A DNA stretch of 9,539 nt from Bacteroidales bacterium Bact_07 (GCA_001603415.1 LUYY01000277.1:1-9539); one strand, 5' to 3'; positions 1 to 6,484 are shown, numbered from the stretch's first letter. Numbers and translations: made by a program. The notes: a model not told the origin generated them from the sequence alone.

Positions 1-18
1 CTCAACTAAATAGCCTGA

Positions 19-50
19 ACGGAGGGATGTTTTTCCCTCCGTCTTTTTTT
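19..50 (+). terminator. Rho-independent terminator of an upstream gene
   Basis: A 9-bp stem (19-27 pairing with 34-42, core CGGAGGG/CCCTCCG) closes a 6-base loop and is followed by C and seven T residues (44-50). This is a textbook intrinsic terminator on the + strand. It should end transcription of a gene to the left of the window. In many Bacteroidota ftsZ lies upstream of a GatB/YqeY gene, so ftsZ is one guess, but too little of that gene is present to identify it. Confidence 0.85.
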
Positions 51-73
51 ATCCTATTCAGAATATTTTCTTC

Positions 74-81
74 TAAATTTG
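74..81 (+). promoter_or_regulatory. Bacteroidota -7 promoter element for the small membrane protein gene
   Basis: TAAATTTG matches the Bacteroidota -7 consensus TAnnTTTG at every fixed position. It lies just after a terminator and 16 bases before the ATG at 98, giving a predicted leader of roughly 10-12 bases. No good -33 TTTG is visible at the expected 19-21 base spacing. Confidence 0.6.
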
Positions 82-97
82 AATAAAATAAAGAAAT

Positions 98-418
98 ATG
101 AAAAAATCTATCGTCGGGCTTGCCCTTGGAGCAATTGCCGGAGTATTTGATGTAATTCCTATGATTCTTCAAGATTTAAGTTGGGATGCTAACCTTTCGG
201 CATTCACGCTTTGGTTGGTGGTAGGATTCTTGATTTCAGTTACTGAAATCAAGGTTCCGGGTTGGCTTAAAGGGATGTTGATTGCTTTTCTTGTTCTTCT
301 TCCATCGGCTATTATTATAGGTGCAAAAGAGCCCTTTAGCCTGGTTCCTATCGCAATACTTACATCTATACTAGGGGCACTGTTGGGTTATACATACCCT
401 AGAGTTGCAAAAACATAG
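98..418 (+). CDS. Small four-helix integral membrane protein, function unknown
   Basis: I do not recognise this 106-residue protein. It is strongly hydrophobic, with four likely membrane segments at about residues 4-22, 32-49, 55-74 and 80-100. Short charged links separate them, and the ends are basic (MKK at the N-terminus, PRVAKT at the C-terminus). The third link contains acidic and basic residues (TEIKVPGWLKG), and the segments are rich in Gly and Ala, which suggests tight helix packing. The ATG at 98 is supported by a -7 promoter element just upstream and by the immediate basic-then-hydrophobic N-terminus. It lies between a terminator and the GatB/YqeY gene, whose own promoter overlaps the end of this frame, so it may be a single-gene unit with some read-through. 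The gene is probably real, but no function can be inferred. Confidence 0.75.
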   Translation: MKKSIVGLALGAIAGVFDVIPMILQDLSWDANLSAFTLWLVVGFLISVTEIKVPGWLKGMLIAFLVLLPSAIIIGAKEPFSLVPIAILTSILGALLGYTYPRVAKT

Positions 419-419
419 C

Positions 420-427
420 TATCTTTG
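420..427 (+). promoter_or_regulatory. -7 promoter element for the GatB/YqeY gene
   Basis: TATCTTTG is a perfect TAnnTTTG match starting two bases after the preceding stop codon (416-418). Transcription would start near 432, leaving a leader of about 25 bases before the ATG at 458. This argues against the in-frame TTG at 425, which lies inside the element. Confidence 0.65.
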
Positions 428-457
428 TATGAAGAACTATCAAAATACAACTTTACC

Positions 458-913
458 ATGACACTAGAGGAACGCATAAATCAGGATATCAAGGCTGCCA
501 TGATGGCAAAGGATAAGATACGCCTTGAGGCATTAAGGGCAGTAAAGAGCGCCATTCTACTGGCTAAAACCGATGGTGAACATAAGGACTCCCTTACAGC
601 CGACGTTGAGATGAAAATCCTTCAGAAGCAAGTAAAACAGCGTAAGGATGCCGCCGAGCAGTACATTCAAGCCGGACGCAAAGAGTTAGCCGACAAGGAA
701 TTGGCTGAAGCAGCCGTAATTGAAGAGTATCTGCCAAAAATGCTCACTGCCGAAGAACTTAAATCCGAAGTTCAAAAGATTATTGCAGAGGTTGGCGCTA
801 AGGCTCCGTCGGACATGGGAAAGGTAATGGGTGTTGCCAGCAAAGCATTGGCCGGTAAAGCCGAGGGTAAAGCCATTGCCGATATGGTAAAGCAGCTACT
901 CGCAGGTAATTAG
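458..913 (+). CDS. GatB/YqeY domain-containing protein
   Basis: The 151-residue protein matches the stand-alone YqeY family, related to the tail domain of the GatB subunit of Asp/Glu-tRNA amidotransferase. Family hallmarks are MTLEERINQDIKAAMMAKDK at the N-terminus, QRKDAAEQY at about 61-69, the EEYLPKML segment at about 89-96, MGKVMG at about 120-125 and a final GKAEGKAIADMVKQLL helix. The tail domain of GatB contacts tRNA, so a tRNA-linked role is often proposed for YqeY, but the biochemical function of the stand-alone protein is not established. I chose the ATG at 458 over an in-frame TTG at 425 because the first 11 residues of the longer version are not family-like and the TTG sits in the promoter element. 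The 3' end overlaps the convergent DUF2185 gene by four bases. Confidence 0.93.
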   Translation: MTLEERINQDIKAAMMAKDKIRLEALRAVKSAILLAKTDGEHKDSLTADVEMKILQKQVKQRKDAAEQYIQAGRKELADKELAEAAVIEEYLPKMLTAEELKSEVQKIIAEVGAKAPSDMGKVMGVASKALAGKAEGKAIADMVKQLLAGN

Positions 914-1245
914 TCCTCCACTGGTCGGAACTTATCAGTTCCCTCAACACGCTCCAGCTCCGACCCGGTTTTCAATTTCAGGTACGGAATTATAGCCGGG
1001 TCGCAGTTGGCTATGTAGTTCAAATCGAACATCATAAAGTGATAGGGATTATCAACGTATTCCTCATCCTCGGTACCTGAATAGAAACGCCACCCGCTAT
1101 CTTCAGCCTCCTCGGGGTTTTCGCGGTACATGTACCCAATAGGTTCGCCATCTACTGTAATTTTATCCGATGCATAACAGTACCTCCCCGATGGTATAAG
1201 GTCTTTTACCTCTGAGGGTTTTATTTTATACTTAAACTCTCCCAT
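910..1245 (-). CDS. DUF2185 (Imm33-like) domain protein
   Basis: The 111-residue protein consists almost entirely of a DUF2185-type domain, which some classifications group with immunity proteins (Imm33). Recognisable family features are the VDGEPIGYMYRE strand pair (about 31-42), the DSGWRFYSGTEDEEY core (about 49-63), and the later FDLNYIANCDPAIIPYL segment (about 73-89). It has no signal peptide or membrane segment, so it is probably cytoplasmic. The start ATG (1245-1243) lies 6 bases after the stop of the TrhA-like gene, indicating co-transcription. Its TAA stop overlaps the convergent YqeY stop. No toxin gene is visible in the window, so an immunity role is family-based speculation. Confidence 0.8.
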   Translation of the reverse strand: MGEFKYKIKPSEVKDLIPSGRYCYASDKITVDGEPIGYMYRENPEEAEDSGWRFYSGTEDEEYVDNPYHFMMFDLNYIANCDPAIIPYLKLKTGSELERVEGTDKFRPVED

Positions 1246-1251
1246 GTTATC

Positions 1252-1893
1252 CTAAATTAAGAAGTACAAAGCAAAAAAGTGACAGGCACTGCCTAGTATA
1301 ATGAAAAGGTGAAAAATCCCATGAACAAAAGGGTAATGATCTTTAAGATAGAAAATAACGCTTGTGCTATAAGCCAAACAGCCAGCCAAAAGAAACCATA
1401 ACGACAGGTTTGGGGTATTTTGAATAATGGGAACAACAGCAATTATACCTATCCATCCCATTGCCACGTATAGCCAAGCCGATAAGCTCCGGTATTTAAC
1501 CGAGTAAAACCAAAGTTTAAAAACAACTCCGGCAATGGCCATACCCCAAACCAATCCAAAAACAGTCCAGCCCAACCATCCTTTTACGCTTAATAATGCA
1601 AAAGGTGTGTATGTGGCGGCAATTAGAACATAAATAGATGAATGATCGAACTTGTTCAGGTTAAACTTAATGCGAGGGTTTATGGCCGAGTGGAATAGGG
1701 TTGAAGCGGTGTACAGGTTTATTAGACCTGCCCCGAATATCGAATAGGTTACGATGTGCCAAGCCGTACCATGCATGGCTCCGCATATAACAAGTAAGGT
1801 GGTTGCAGCAATGGCAAGTAATATGCCAACTCCATGGCTTGTACTGTTTATAATCTCCTCGTACTTTTTAATTTTTTTCCTTGACGAATTCAT
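1252..1893 (-). CDS. trhA: PAQR/hemolysin III family membrane protein (TrhA-like)
   Basis: The 213-residue protein has the seven-helix architecture of the bacterial hemolysin III/YqfA/TrhA branch of the PAQR superfamily and should sit in the inner membrane. The expected motifs are visible: an N-terminal EEIINSTSH (12-20), SxxxH as STLFH (64-68), a conserved Asp in KFDHSS (D83), and HxxxH in the last helix (H191 and H195). In the family these Ser, Asp and His residues form a metal-binding, hydrolase-like site on one side of the membrane. TrhA is linked to membrane homeostasis, and the older hemolysin name is not a proven function. The basic N-terminus (NSSRKKIKKYEE) fits the positive-inside rule. 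The DUF2185 gene follows 6 bases downstream, so the two probably form an operon. The length is normal and no key residue is missing. Confidence 0.93.
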   Translation of the reverse strand: MNSSRKKIKKYEEIINSTSHGVGILLAIAATTLLVICGAMHGTAWHIVTYSIFGAGLINLYTASTLFHSAINPRIKFNLNKFDHSSIYVLIAATYTPFALLSVKGWLGWTVFGLVWGMAIAGVVFKLWFYSVKYRSLSAWLYVAMGWIGIIAVVPIIQNTPNLSLWFLLAGCLAYSTSVIFYLKDHYPFVHGIFHLFIILGSACHFFALYFLI

Positions 1894-1915
1894 ACCAAAT
1901 GCTTTTAAAACCTTA

Positions 1916-1923
1916 TAAAGGTA
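1916..1923 (-). promoter_or_regulatory. Possible -7 element for the TrhA-like/DUF2185 operon
   Basis: Read on the - strand the bases are TACCTTTA, which match seven of eight positions of a TAnnTTTG element with the final G replaced. The start codon at 1893 lies 22 bases downstream, giving a plausible leader of about 15-18 bases. No -33 TTTG was found at proper spacing. It is the best candidate here but weak. Confidence 0.35.
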
Positions 1924-2083
1924 GTTAAAATTGAGTTTTGTAAAAGCTAATTACTGTTTCATTCGGTTAAGGTACTCAATATACCATGGCTAAAGAGCCT
2001 GAAACGCTTTACTGTGCTCTAAACACCTATGCTTTCCTATATAATCATAATTCACCATGAAAGTGTAATTTTATGCTTTTAAC

Positions 2084-2136
2084 TTTATCCATTAATCCTT
2101 GTTTATCCTTTATCCTTTAAACTTTATCCTTTCCCC
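2084..2136. repeat. Degenerate TTTATCC heptamer repeat upstream of lepA
   Basis: Four exact TTTATCC units start at 2084, 2102, 2109 and 2123. From 2102 to 2136 the sequence runs in strict 7-base phase as two exact units, then TTTAAAC, one exact unit and TTTCCCC. A further TTAATCC lies at 2092. The tract is almost pure pyrimidine on the + strand and ends about 30 bases before the lepA -7 element. The function is unknown; it could be a decayed microsatellite. Confidence 0.6.
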
Positions 2137-2166
2137 CTCCCCTATCCGTAATTCACAACTTTTCAG

Positions 2167-2174
2167 TATCTTTG
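2167..2174 (+). promoter_or_regulatory. lepA -7 promoter element
   Basis: TATCTTTG fits the Bacteroidota TAnnTTTG consensus exactly and is followed by CAG, a common context for these promoters. Transcription would begin near 2179, leaving a leader of about 17 bases before the ATG at 2197. No convincing -33 TTTG is present upstream. Confidence 0.7.
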
Positions 2175-2196
2175 CAGTTCAATTGAATAGTAGAGG

Positions 2197-3984
2197 ATGG
2201 AGAATATCAGGAACTTCTGTATTATAGCCCATATTGATCATGGGAAAAGTACTCTGGCCGACAGGTTACTGGAACTTACCAACACCCTTACAGAGCGAGA
2301 GTTTCAGGAGCAGGTTTTGGACAGCATGGATCTGGAACGCGAAAAAGGGATAACCATAAAGAGCCATGCCATACAAATGATTTATACCCATCAGGGTCAA
2401 GAATATAAACTGAATTTGATTGACACACCAGGCCACGTCGATTTCTCGTATGAGGTTTCACGTGCCATTGCCTCGTGCGAGGGAGCCTTACTGGTGGTTG
2501 ATGCCACCCAGGGAGTCCAAGCTCAAACCATATCGAACCTATACCTGGCACTGAACCACGACCTTGAGATTATTCCCGTAGTTAACAAGATTGACATGGA
2601 TGCAGCCATGGTAGAGGATGTGAAGGATCAAATTGTTGATTTGATTGGCTGCAAACGCGATGAGATTATTCCGGTAAGTGCCAAAACAGGTCAGGGAGTC
2701 GATAAGGTGCTTGAGGCCATAGTTACCAGGGTGAAACCACCTGTAGGCGATCCTGAAGCACCGCTTCAGGCCCTGATATTCGACTCAGTTTTCAACTCAT
2801 TTCGCGGTATTATTGCATACTACAAGGTTTTTAACGGCACCATACGCAAAGGCGATAAGGTAAAGTTCTTTAATACCGGCCGAGAGTACGAGGCCGACGA
2901 GGTAGGGATACTCCGTCTGAAATTACAACCCCGCGATTCCATTAGTGCCGGTGATGTGGGTTATATTATTTCGGGTATCAAGGAATCCAATGAGGTTAAA
3001 GTTGGCGATACCATTACCCATGTTAATCGCCCCTGCGAAAGCGCTATTGCCGGCTTTGCCGATGTTAAACCCATGCTGTTTGCAGGCCTTTACCCCGTTG
3101 ATGCCGATGAATACGAAGATTTACGAGCATCGCTCGAAAAGTTGAAGCTAAACGACGCTTCCATCACCTTTGAACCCGAATCGTCATTGGCATTAGGATT
3201 TGGATTCCGATGCGGATTCCTCGGGCTGCTGCACATGGAGATTGTTCAGGAACGCCTTTACCGCGAGTTCGATATGGACGTTATAACCACCGTTCCTAAC
3301 GTTTCGTACCTGGTTCACACCACCAAAGGCGAACTGGTTGAGGTTCATAACCCCAGCGGCTTGCCGTCCCCTACCACCATCGACTATATCGAGGAACCGG
3401 TAATATCAGCTCAAATCATAACCAAATCGGAATACCTTGGTGCTGTTATGAAGCTTTGCATCGATAAGCGAGGTATCCTGAAAAACCAGATATTCCTTAC
3501 CTCCGACAGGGTGGAACTTTCGTTCCGGTTACCCTTAAGCGAAATTGTTTTCGACTTTTACGATAAGCTCAAGTCCATATCACGCGGTTACGCCTCGTTT
3601 GACTACGTAATGGATGGGTACCAGGAAGCAAAACTTGTAAAGCTTGATATACTGCTCAATGGCGAAATGGTTGATGCGCTTTCGTCGCTAATCCATCAGG
3701 ATCACGCCTACGAATTTGGCCGAAAGATGTGCGAAAAGCTGAAGGAACTCATTCCGCGTCAGCAGTTCGATATAGCCATTCAGGCTGCCATTGGTTCAAA
3801 GATTATTGCCCGCGAAACCGTTAAGGCGCTTCGTAAAGATGTTACTGCCAAGTGTTACGGCGGTGATATCACCCGTAAGCGCAAACTGCTGGAGAAACAG
3901 AAAAAGGGTAAGAAACGTATGCGTCAGATTGGTACAGTTGAGGTTCCCCAACAGGCTTTTCTGGCAGTTCTCAAAATGGATTAG
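2197..3984 (+). CDS. lepA: Translation factor LepA (EF-4), ribosome-associated GTPase
   Basis: This is a full-length 595-residue LepA, a translational GTPase that binds the ribosome and has been tied to back-translocation and to 30S subunit assembly and initiation. All GTPase motifs are intact: G1 AHIDHGKST (11-19), G2 in the EKGITIKSHA stretch (49-58), G3 DTPGH (76-80, with the catalytic His80), G4 NKID (130-133) and G5 SAK (161-163). The LepA-specific C-terminal domain ends in GKKRMRQIGTVEVPQQAFLAVLK. The start ENIRNFCIIAHIDHGKST matches the usual LepA N-terminus. The AGAGG directly touching the ATG is too close to act as a normal Shine-Dalgarno, as is common in this phylum. It heads a probable two-gene transcript with the gene 9 bases downstream. 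Confidence 0.98.
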   Translation: MENIRNFCIIAHIDHGKSTLADRLLELTNTLTEREFQEQVLDSMDLEREKGITIKSHAIQMIYTHQGQEYKLNLIDTPGHVDFSYEVSRAIASCEGALLVVDATQGVQAQTISNLYLALNHDLEIIPVVNKIDMDAAMVEDVKDQIVDLIGCKRDEIIPVSAKTGQGVDKVLEAIVTRVKPPVGDPEAPLQALIFDSVFNSFRGIIAYYKVFNGTIRKGDKVKFFNTGREYEADEVGILRLKLQPRDSISAGDVGYIISGIKESNEVKVGDTITHVNRPCESAIAGFADVKPMLFAGLYPVDADEYEDLRASLEKLKLNDASITFEPESSLALGFGFRCGFLGLLHMEIVQERLYREFDMDVITTVPNVSYLVHTTKGELVEVHNPSGLPSPTTIDYIEEPVISAQIITKSEYLGAVMKLCIDKRGILKNQIFLTSDRVELSFRLPLSEIVFDFYDKLKSISRGYASFDYVMDGYQEAKLVKLDILLNGEMVDALSSLIHQDHAYEFGRKMCEKLKELIPRQQFDIAIQAAIGSKIIARETVKALRKDVTAKCYGGDITRKRKLLEKQKKGKKRMRQIGTVEVPQQAFLAVLKMD

Positions 3985-3993
3985 TGTAACAGA

Positions 3994-4779
3994 ATGGTTT
4001 TACAAAGATTACGAAAGGCTCGAAGGAGTCGCCAGTTAGGGCTAACCTCGGGGCAAATTGGTATTTACAATCGATACGTTCGCGAGCGTGAGGGTTGGGA
4101 AAAACATCTCGGCAAATCGAGGCAAGCCATAGTTGACGCTGTTGAGCAATTTAAACCCCAAAGCGTTTGCATTCTGGGAAGCGGATTGCTGCTCGATGTT
4201 CCCATGGAAGAACTGCTCTCGCGGAATATCAACATAACCCTAGTTGATTTGGCTCATCCCGCGCAAATAGTCAACAAGTACTCATCCAATCCACTGGTCA
4301 AATTTGAAACACACGACCTTACCGGCGGTCTAATACAATACCTGCAAACCACTAGGTTGAAGCTTTTAAATTTTTTCACCTTAGTAAATCTGGTTTCCAA
4401 AGCAAATACCTATGCCAGCAATGCCGATCTTGTGGTATCGCTGAACCTGTTGAGTCAACTTAGCGATATTCCCATGGAATTTCTTAGGCATAAAAAAGTT
4501 CTTACCGATTGGCAGTGCATTGAATTGGCCAGCACCATTCAGCAAAAGCATCTGGAATCATTGTTAAAAGCGAAATCGCTTTTGATTACCGATATCATGG
4601 AAGAATTTTACGATGAGCAAGGGAACCTTACTGCAACCCGTCCTACCGTCCATATCGACTTATCGCTTTTAACCTATGTTCAGGAGTGGCTCTGGGAATT
4701 TGACTCCGCCAAAACCTATAATGAGGATGCCATCACAAAGTTAAGGGTAGTATCGGGATTGGTAAACAAAAAGGGCTAA
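3994..4779 (+). CDS. Rossmann-fold, methyltransferase-like protein of unknown function
   Basis: I do not recognise a specific family for this 261-residue protein. After a basic N-terminus (residues 1-14) it shows the outline of a class I SAM-dependent methyltransferase: a glycine-containing first strand and loop, SVCILGSGLLLDVP (57-70); an acidic end to the second strand, ITLVDLAHP (81-89, D85); a THDLTG segment (106-111, D108); and a fourth-strand-like DLVVSLNLLSQL (145-156). The motif I loop is GSG rather than the usual GxGxG, so the assignment is tentative. No membrane segment or signal peptide is seen. It starts 9 bases after the lepA stop and has no visible promoter, so it is probably co-transcribed with lepA. 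Its stop codon lies inside the stem of the hairpin at 4772-4797. Any link to translation is inferred only from position. Confidence 0.75.
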   Translation: MVLQRLRKARRSRQLGLTSGQIGIYNRYVREREGWEKHLGKSRQAIVDAVEQFKPQSVCILGSGLLLDVPMEELLSRNINITLVDLAHPAQIVNKYSSNPLVKFETHDLTGGLIQYLQTTRLKLLNFFTLVNLVSKANTYASNADLVVSLNLLSQLSDIPMEFLRHKKVLTDWQCIELASTIQQKHLESLLKAKSLLITDIMEEFYDEQGNLTATRPTVHIDLSLLTYVQEWLWEFDSAKTYNEDAITKLRVVSGLVNKKG

Positions 4780-4797
4780 CCCTAAATGGTTAGCCCT
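4768..4797 (-). terminator. Hairpin terminator shared by convergent genes, best on the - strand
   Basis: A perfect 10-bp stem (4772-4781 with 4788-4797, AGGGCTAACC/GGTTAGCCCT) has a 6-base loop. On the - strand it is followed by TTTTGTTT, giving an intrinsic terminator 21 bases after the GH16-like stop. On the + strand the 3' flank is ATATAAATAA, so termination there would be weaker. The TAA stop of the + strand gene (4777-4779) is part of the stem. Confidence 0.75.
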
Positions 4798-4818
4798 ATA
4801 TAAATAAGGTATTAATTC

Positions 4819-6054
4819 CTACTTTAAAGGCGACCAGCACCGTACCCAATCGATTTCCATATAAGCTGGCAACTTAGAATCGTCAATCTTGCTGTTTACG
4901 CTCGATGCAAAGACCAAATACATAGGCATATCGGGTGTAAGATTTTTCTCAATCTTGTATGGGGTTCCGTTTATACTCCAAACAATGTAATTGCTATTCC
5001 ACTCAACGCCTAGTATATAAAAATTTTGACTGCACTTAACCCCGCCAATGCTACTAATACTTTTTGAGATTTTTCCATTACTCTTCTGTGTATAGTATGC
5101 ACCGGTGAATGAATTTGGTTTGATGTCGGTTTTAATAAAAATGTCAATCTCGGGCAATGCAGTATTGCCAACCATGTAAAACGCATGGGTAACACCAGGG
5201 CAGCATGATAGGCGAATTTTAGCCTCAACTTTCCCTTCCTTTAACCTTAATATGTGACCAGTATTTATAACGCCCGAAGTGTAATCGTAAGTTTTGGGAA
5301 CAAAGCCAAACTTTGAATCCCAACCAAGTCCCTCGGATTTCTCCTTTCGGGTCACAATTCGTAAAATACTATTCTTTACCTCAAAGTTCTTATCGGTATA
5401 GTTCTGTTTATCGGTAGTAAAGGAATAGTTCTTATTAAGAAGGGCATCGCCCCAGAAAAACTTGGTAAGCCACTTTTGATGGTCGATAGCCGAAGAATCA
5501 AAATCATCGTAAAATTCCAACTTCCACTCTCTAAACTCGTTGAACTTGCTGCTATCTTTCTGTAAACTCTGAAACCATTTAATTTTATCGGAATTGTGCA
5601 GCTTTTCGTATTCGATCAGCTTAGAGTAAGCCTCGCTTTGTTCAAATTTATTTTTTGAGAGCAGGTATTGCTTGCGATTCTGAAATTCAGCGGATTCAAC
5701 CTGCGCCTTTAGTTCCAAATACCTTGAAACAGCCGGTGTTACATCGCCTCCATTTCTTAAATAGGTTTTAACTTCCTTGGATTTGGCAAGGGTAAGGTAT
5801 TCCTTTTCGGTATTAAACTCGGGCGAACCCTTGTAGGTTAACTTTTTGAGTTCGGCTTTAACTTTTTGATGCTCTCCACTCTTAAACCACTCGGCTAATT
5901 CGCGATAGCGTTTTAACTCAGCAGAATCGCTGTATGCAATAAACTCATTAAACTCGTTCTGAAGAGCACTTCGGTTTGCTTCAACCTTTTCGGTATCCTT
6001 AAAACTGCCAAAAAGGCGATTGGTAAAGATTTTAAACTTCGAAGGGATAGCCAT
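4819..6054 (-). CDS. GH16-like protein with N-terminal helical repeats, probably non-catalytic
   Basis: This 411-residue protein has two parts. Residues about 25-178 are charged, helical and loosely repetitive, with units beginning SAELKRYREL (44-53), SPEFNTEKEY (77-86), SAEFQNRKQY (121-130) and SDKIKWFQSL (155-164). Residues about 180-408 resemble a GH16 beta-jelly roll: LEFYDDFD (179-186), YTSGVINTG (258-266), GKVEAKIRL (274-282), HAFYMVG (290-296), PEIDIF (301-306) and a final MEIDWVRCW (399-407). GH16 enzymes use E-x-D-x-(x)-E. Here the nucleophile-position Glu302 and Asp304 are present, but the acid/base Glu is absent (F306, I307 and K308 follow I305). There is no signal peptide, so it is probably cytoplasmic, unlike secreted GH16 enzymes. 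It lies 19 bases after the siaC-like gene and is followed by a terminator. A binding or structural role is inferred. Confidence 0.75.
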   Translation of the reverse strand: MAIPSKFKIFTNRLFGSFKDTEKVEANRSALQNEFNEFIAYSDSAELKRYRELAEWFKSGEHQKVKAELKKLTYKGSPEFNTEKEYLTLAKSKEVKTYLRNGGDVTPAVSRYLELKAQVESAEFQNRKQYLLSKNKFEQSEAYSKLIEYEKLHNSDKIKWFQSLQKDSSKFNEFREWKLEFYDDFDSSAIDHQKWLTKFFWGDALLNKNYSFTTDKQNYTDKNFEVKNSILRIVTRKEKSEGLGWDSKFGFVPKTYDYTSGVINTGHILRLKEGKVEAKIRLSCCPGVTHAFYMVGNTALPEIDIFIKTDIKPNSFTGAYYTQKSNGKISKSISSIGGVKCSQNFYILGVEWNSNYIVWSINGTPYKIEKNLTPDMPMYLVFASSVNSKIDDSKLPAYMEIDWVRCWSPLK

Positions 6055-6073
6055 TGGTTTTAGGTTTAAGGTA

Positions 6074-6454
6074 TTACTGTTGAATTGGTATCATTTTAAA
6101 GGGGATTTTCAGATGCTCAGCATAATCCTCTCCCGCCTCAATCATATCCTCATCGTCCTCCATGTAATGCCAATTAACTACAACTGAAAAGCCTTTTTTA
6201 TGAACTTCGCGGAATTTTTCAAGAATTTTCAGAATCATCTTTGACGAAGAAGTGTTGTAGTAGTCAAACTTCATGTTTATTTCGGTTTTTTCGTTTGGAT
6301 TTTCAATGTACTTATCAATCCAATCCAGAACCGGCTGATAAAATGAGTTAACATCCTCGGGCAACGAATTCCCTGAAAATTCAATAATTGCTTTATCTTT
6401 ATCGAGGACAACCTTTGGGGTTTCCATGGTTGGCTCTATCTCAACTCTATCCAT
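6074..6454 (-). CDS. SiaC-family (DUF1987) regulatory phosphoprotein
   Basis: From the ATG at 6454 the protein has 126 residues and matches the DUF1987/SiaC family. Visible features are ETPKVVLD (11-18), the SLPEDVNSFYQPVLDWIDKY segment (30-49) and DYYNTSSSK (64-72). In Pseudomonas, SiaC is switched by phosphorylation of a Thr in the matching NTSS motif, recalled as Thr68, and binds the diguanylate cyclase SiaD when unphosphorylated. Here that Thr is also residue 68. A longer frame opens at 6514, but it would start inside the -33 element and adds 20 hydrophobic residues not found in the family. No siaA, siaB or siaD partner lies in the window. The GH16-like gene follows by 19 bases, in a probable two-gene operon downstream of rprY. 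Confidence 0.88.
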   Translation of the reverse strand: MDRVEIEPTMETPKVVLDKDKAIIEFSGNSLPEDVNSFYQPVLDWIDKYIENPNEKTEINMKFDYYNTSSSKMILKILEKFREVHKKGFSVVVNWHYMEDDEDMIEAGEDYAEHLKIPFKMIPIQQ

Positions 6455-6484
6455 ATCAATTATGGCTTTTGTACTTAATAACCA

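Larger units (their letters stand above)
1894..2196. other. 303-base divergent intergenic region between the TrhA-like gene and lepA
   Basis: This region separates the - strand TrhA-like unit from the + strand lepA unit. It holds a weak -7-like element for the left unit (1916-1923), a pyrimidine-rich heptamer repeat (2084-2136) and a strong lepA promoter element (2167-2174). Between about 1945 and 2080 I see no RNA gene, only one weak AGAGC/GCTCT inverted repeat (about 1995-2021) and a 24-codon open frame without supporting signals. Confidence 0.7.

Noticed and set aside
1..18. Stop codon of an upstream + strand gene (TAA at 7-9 or TAG at 10-12)
   Set aside because: A stop must lie just before the terminator, but only two or three codons are visible in either frame, so no reading frame can be chosen.
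1995..2021. Inverted repeat AGAGC...GCTCT as a possible RNA hairpin or terminator
   Set aside because: The stem is only 5 bp with a loop of about 17 bases and no T run follows.
1986..2060. A 24-codon open frame (beginning MAKEPETLYC) in the intergenic region before lepA
   Set aside because: It has no promoter element or ribosome binding site at useful distance, is very short and has no recognisable motif; chance is the simpler explanation.
2288..2551. Open frame of 87 codons opposite lepA
   Set aside because: It lies wholly inside the strongly conserved GTPase domain of lepA on the other strand, and its product has no recognisable features.
2945..3145. Open frame of 66 codons within lepA in another frame
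   Set aside because: It is a shadow of the lepA coding sequence with low-complexity Pro/Leu/Ala content and no start signals.
3791..4039. Open frame bridging the end of lepA and the start of the next gene
   Set aside because: It overlaps both genes out of frame; its Arg/Val-rich product has no family features, whereas both overlapped frames do.
5010..5228. Open frame of 72 codons on the same strand inside the GH16-like gene
   Set aside because: It is an out-of-frame shadow of a region whose main frame encodes recognisable GH16 motifs.
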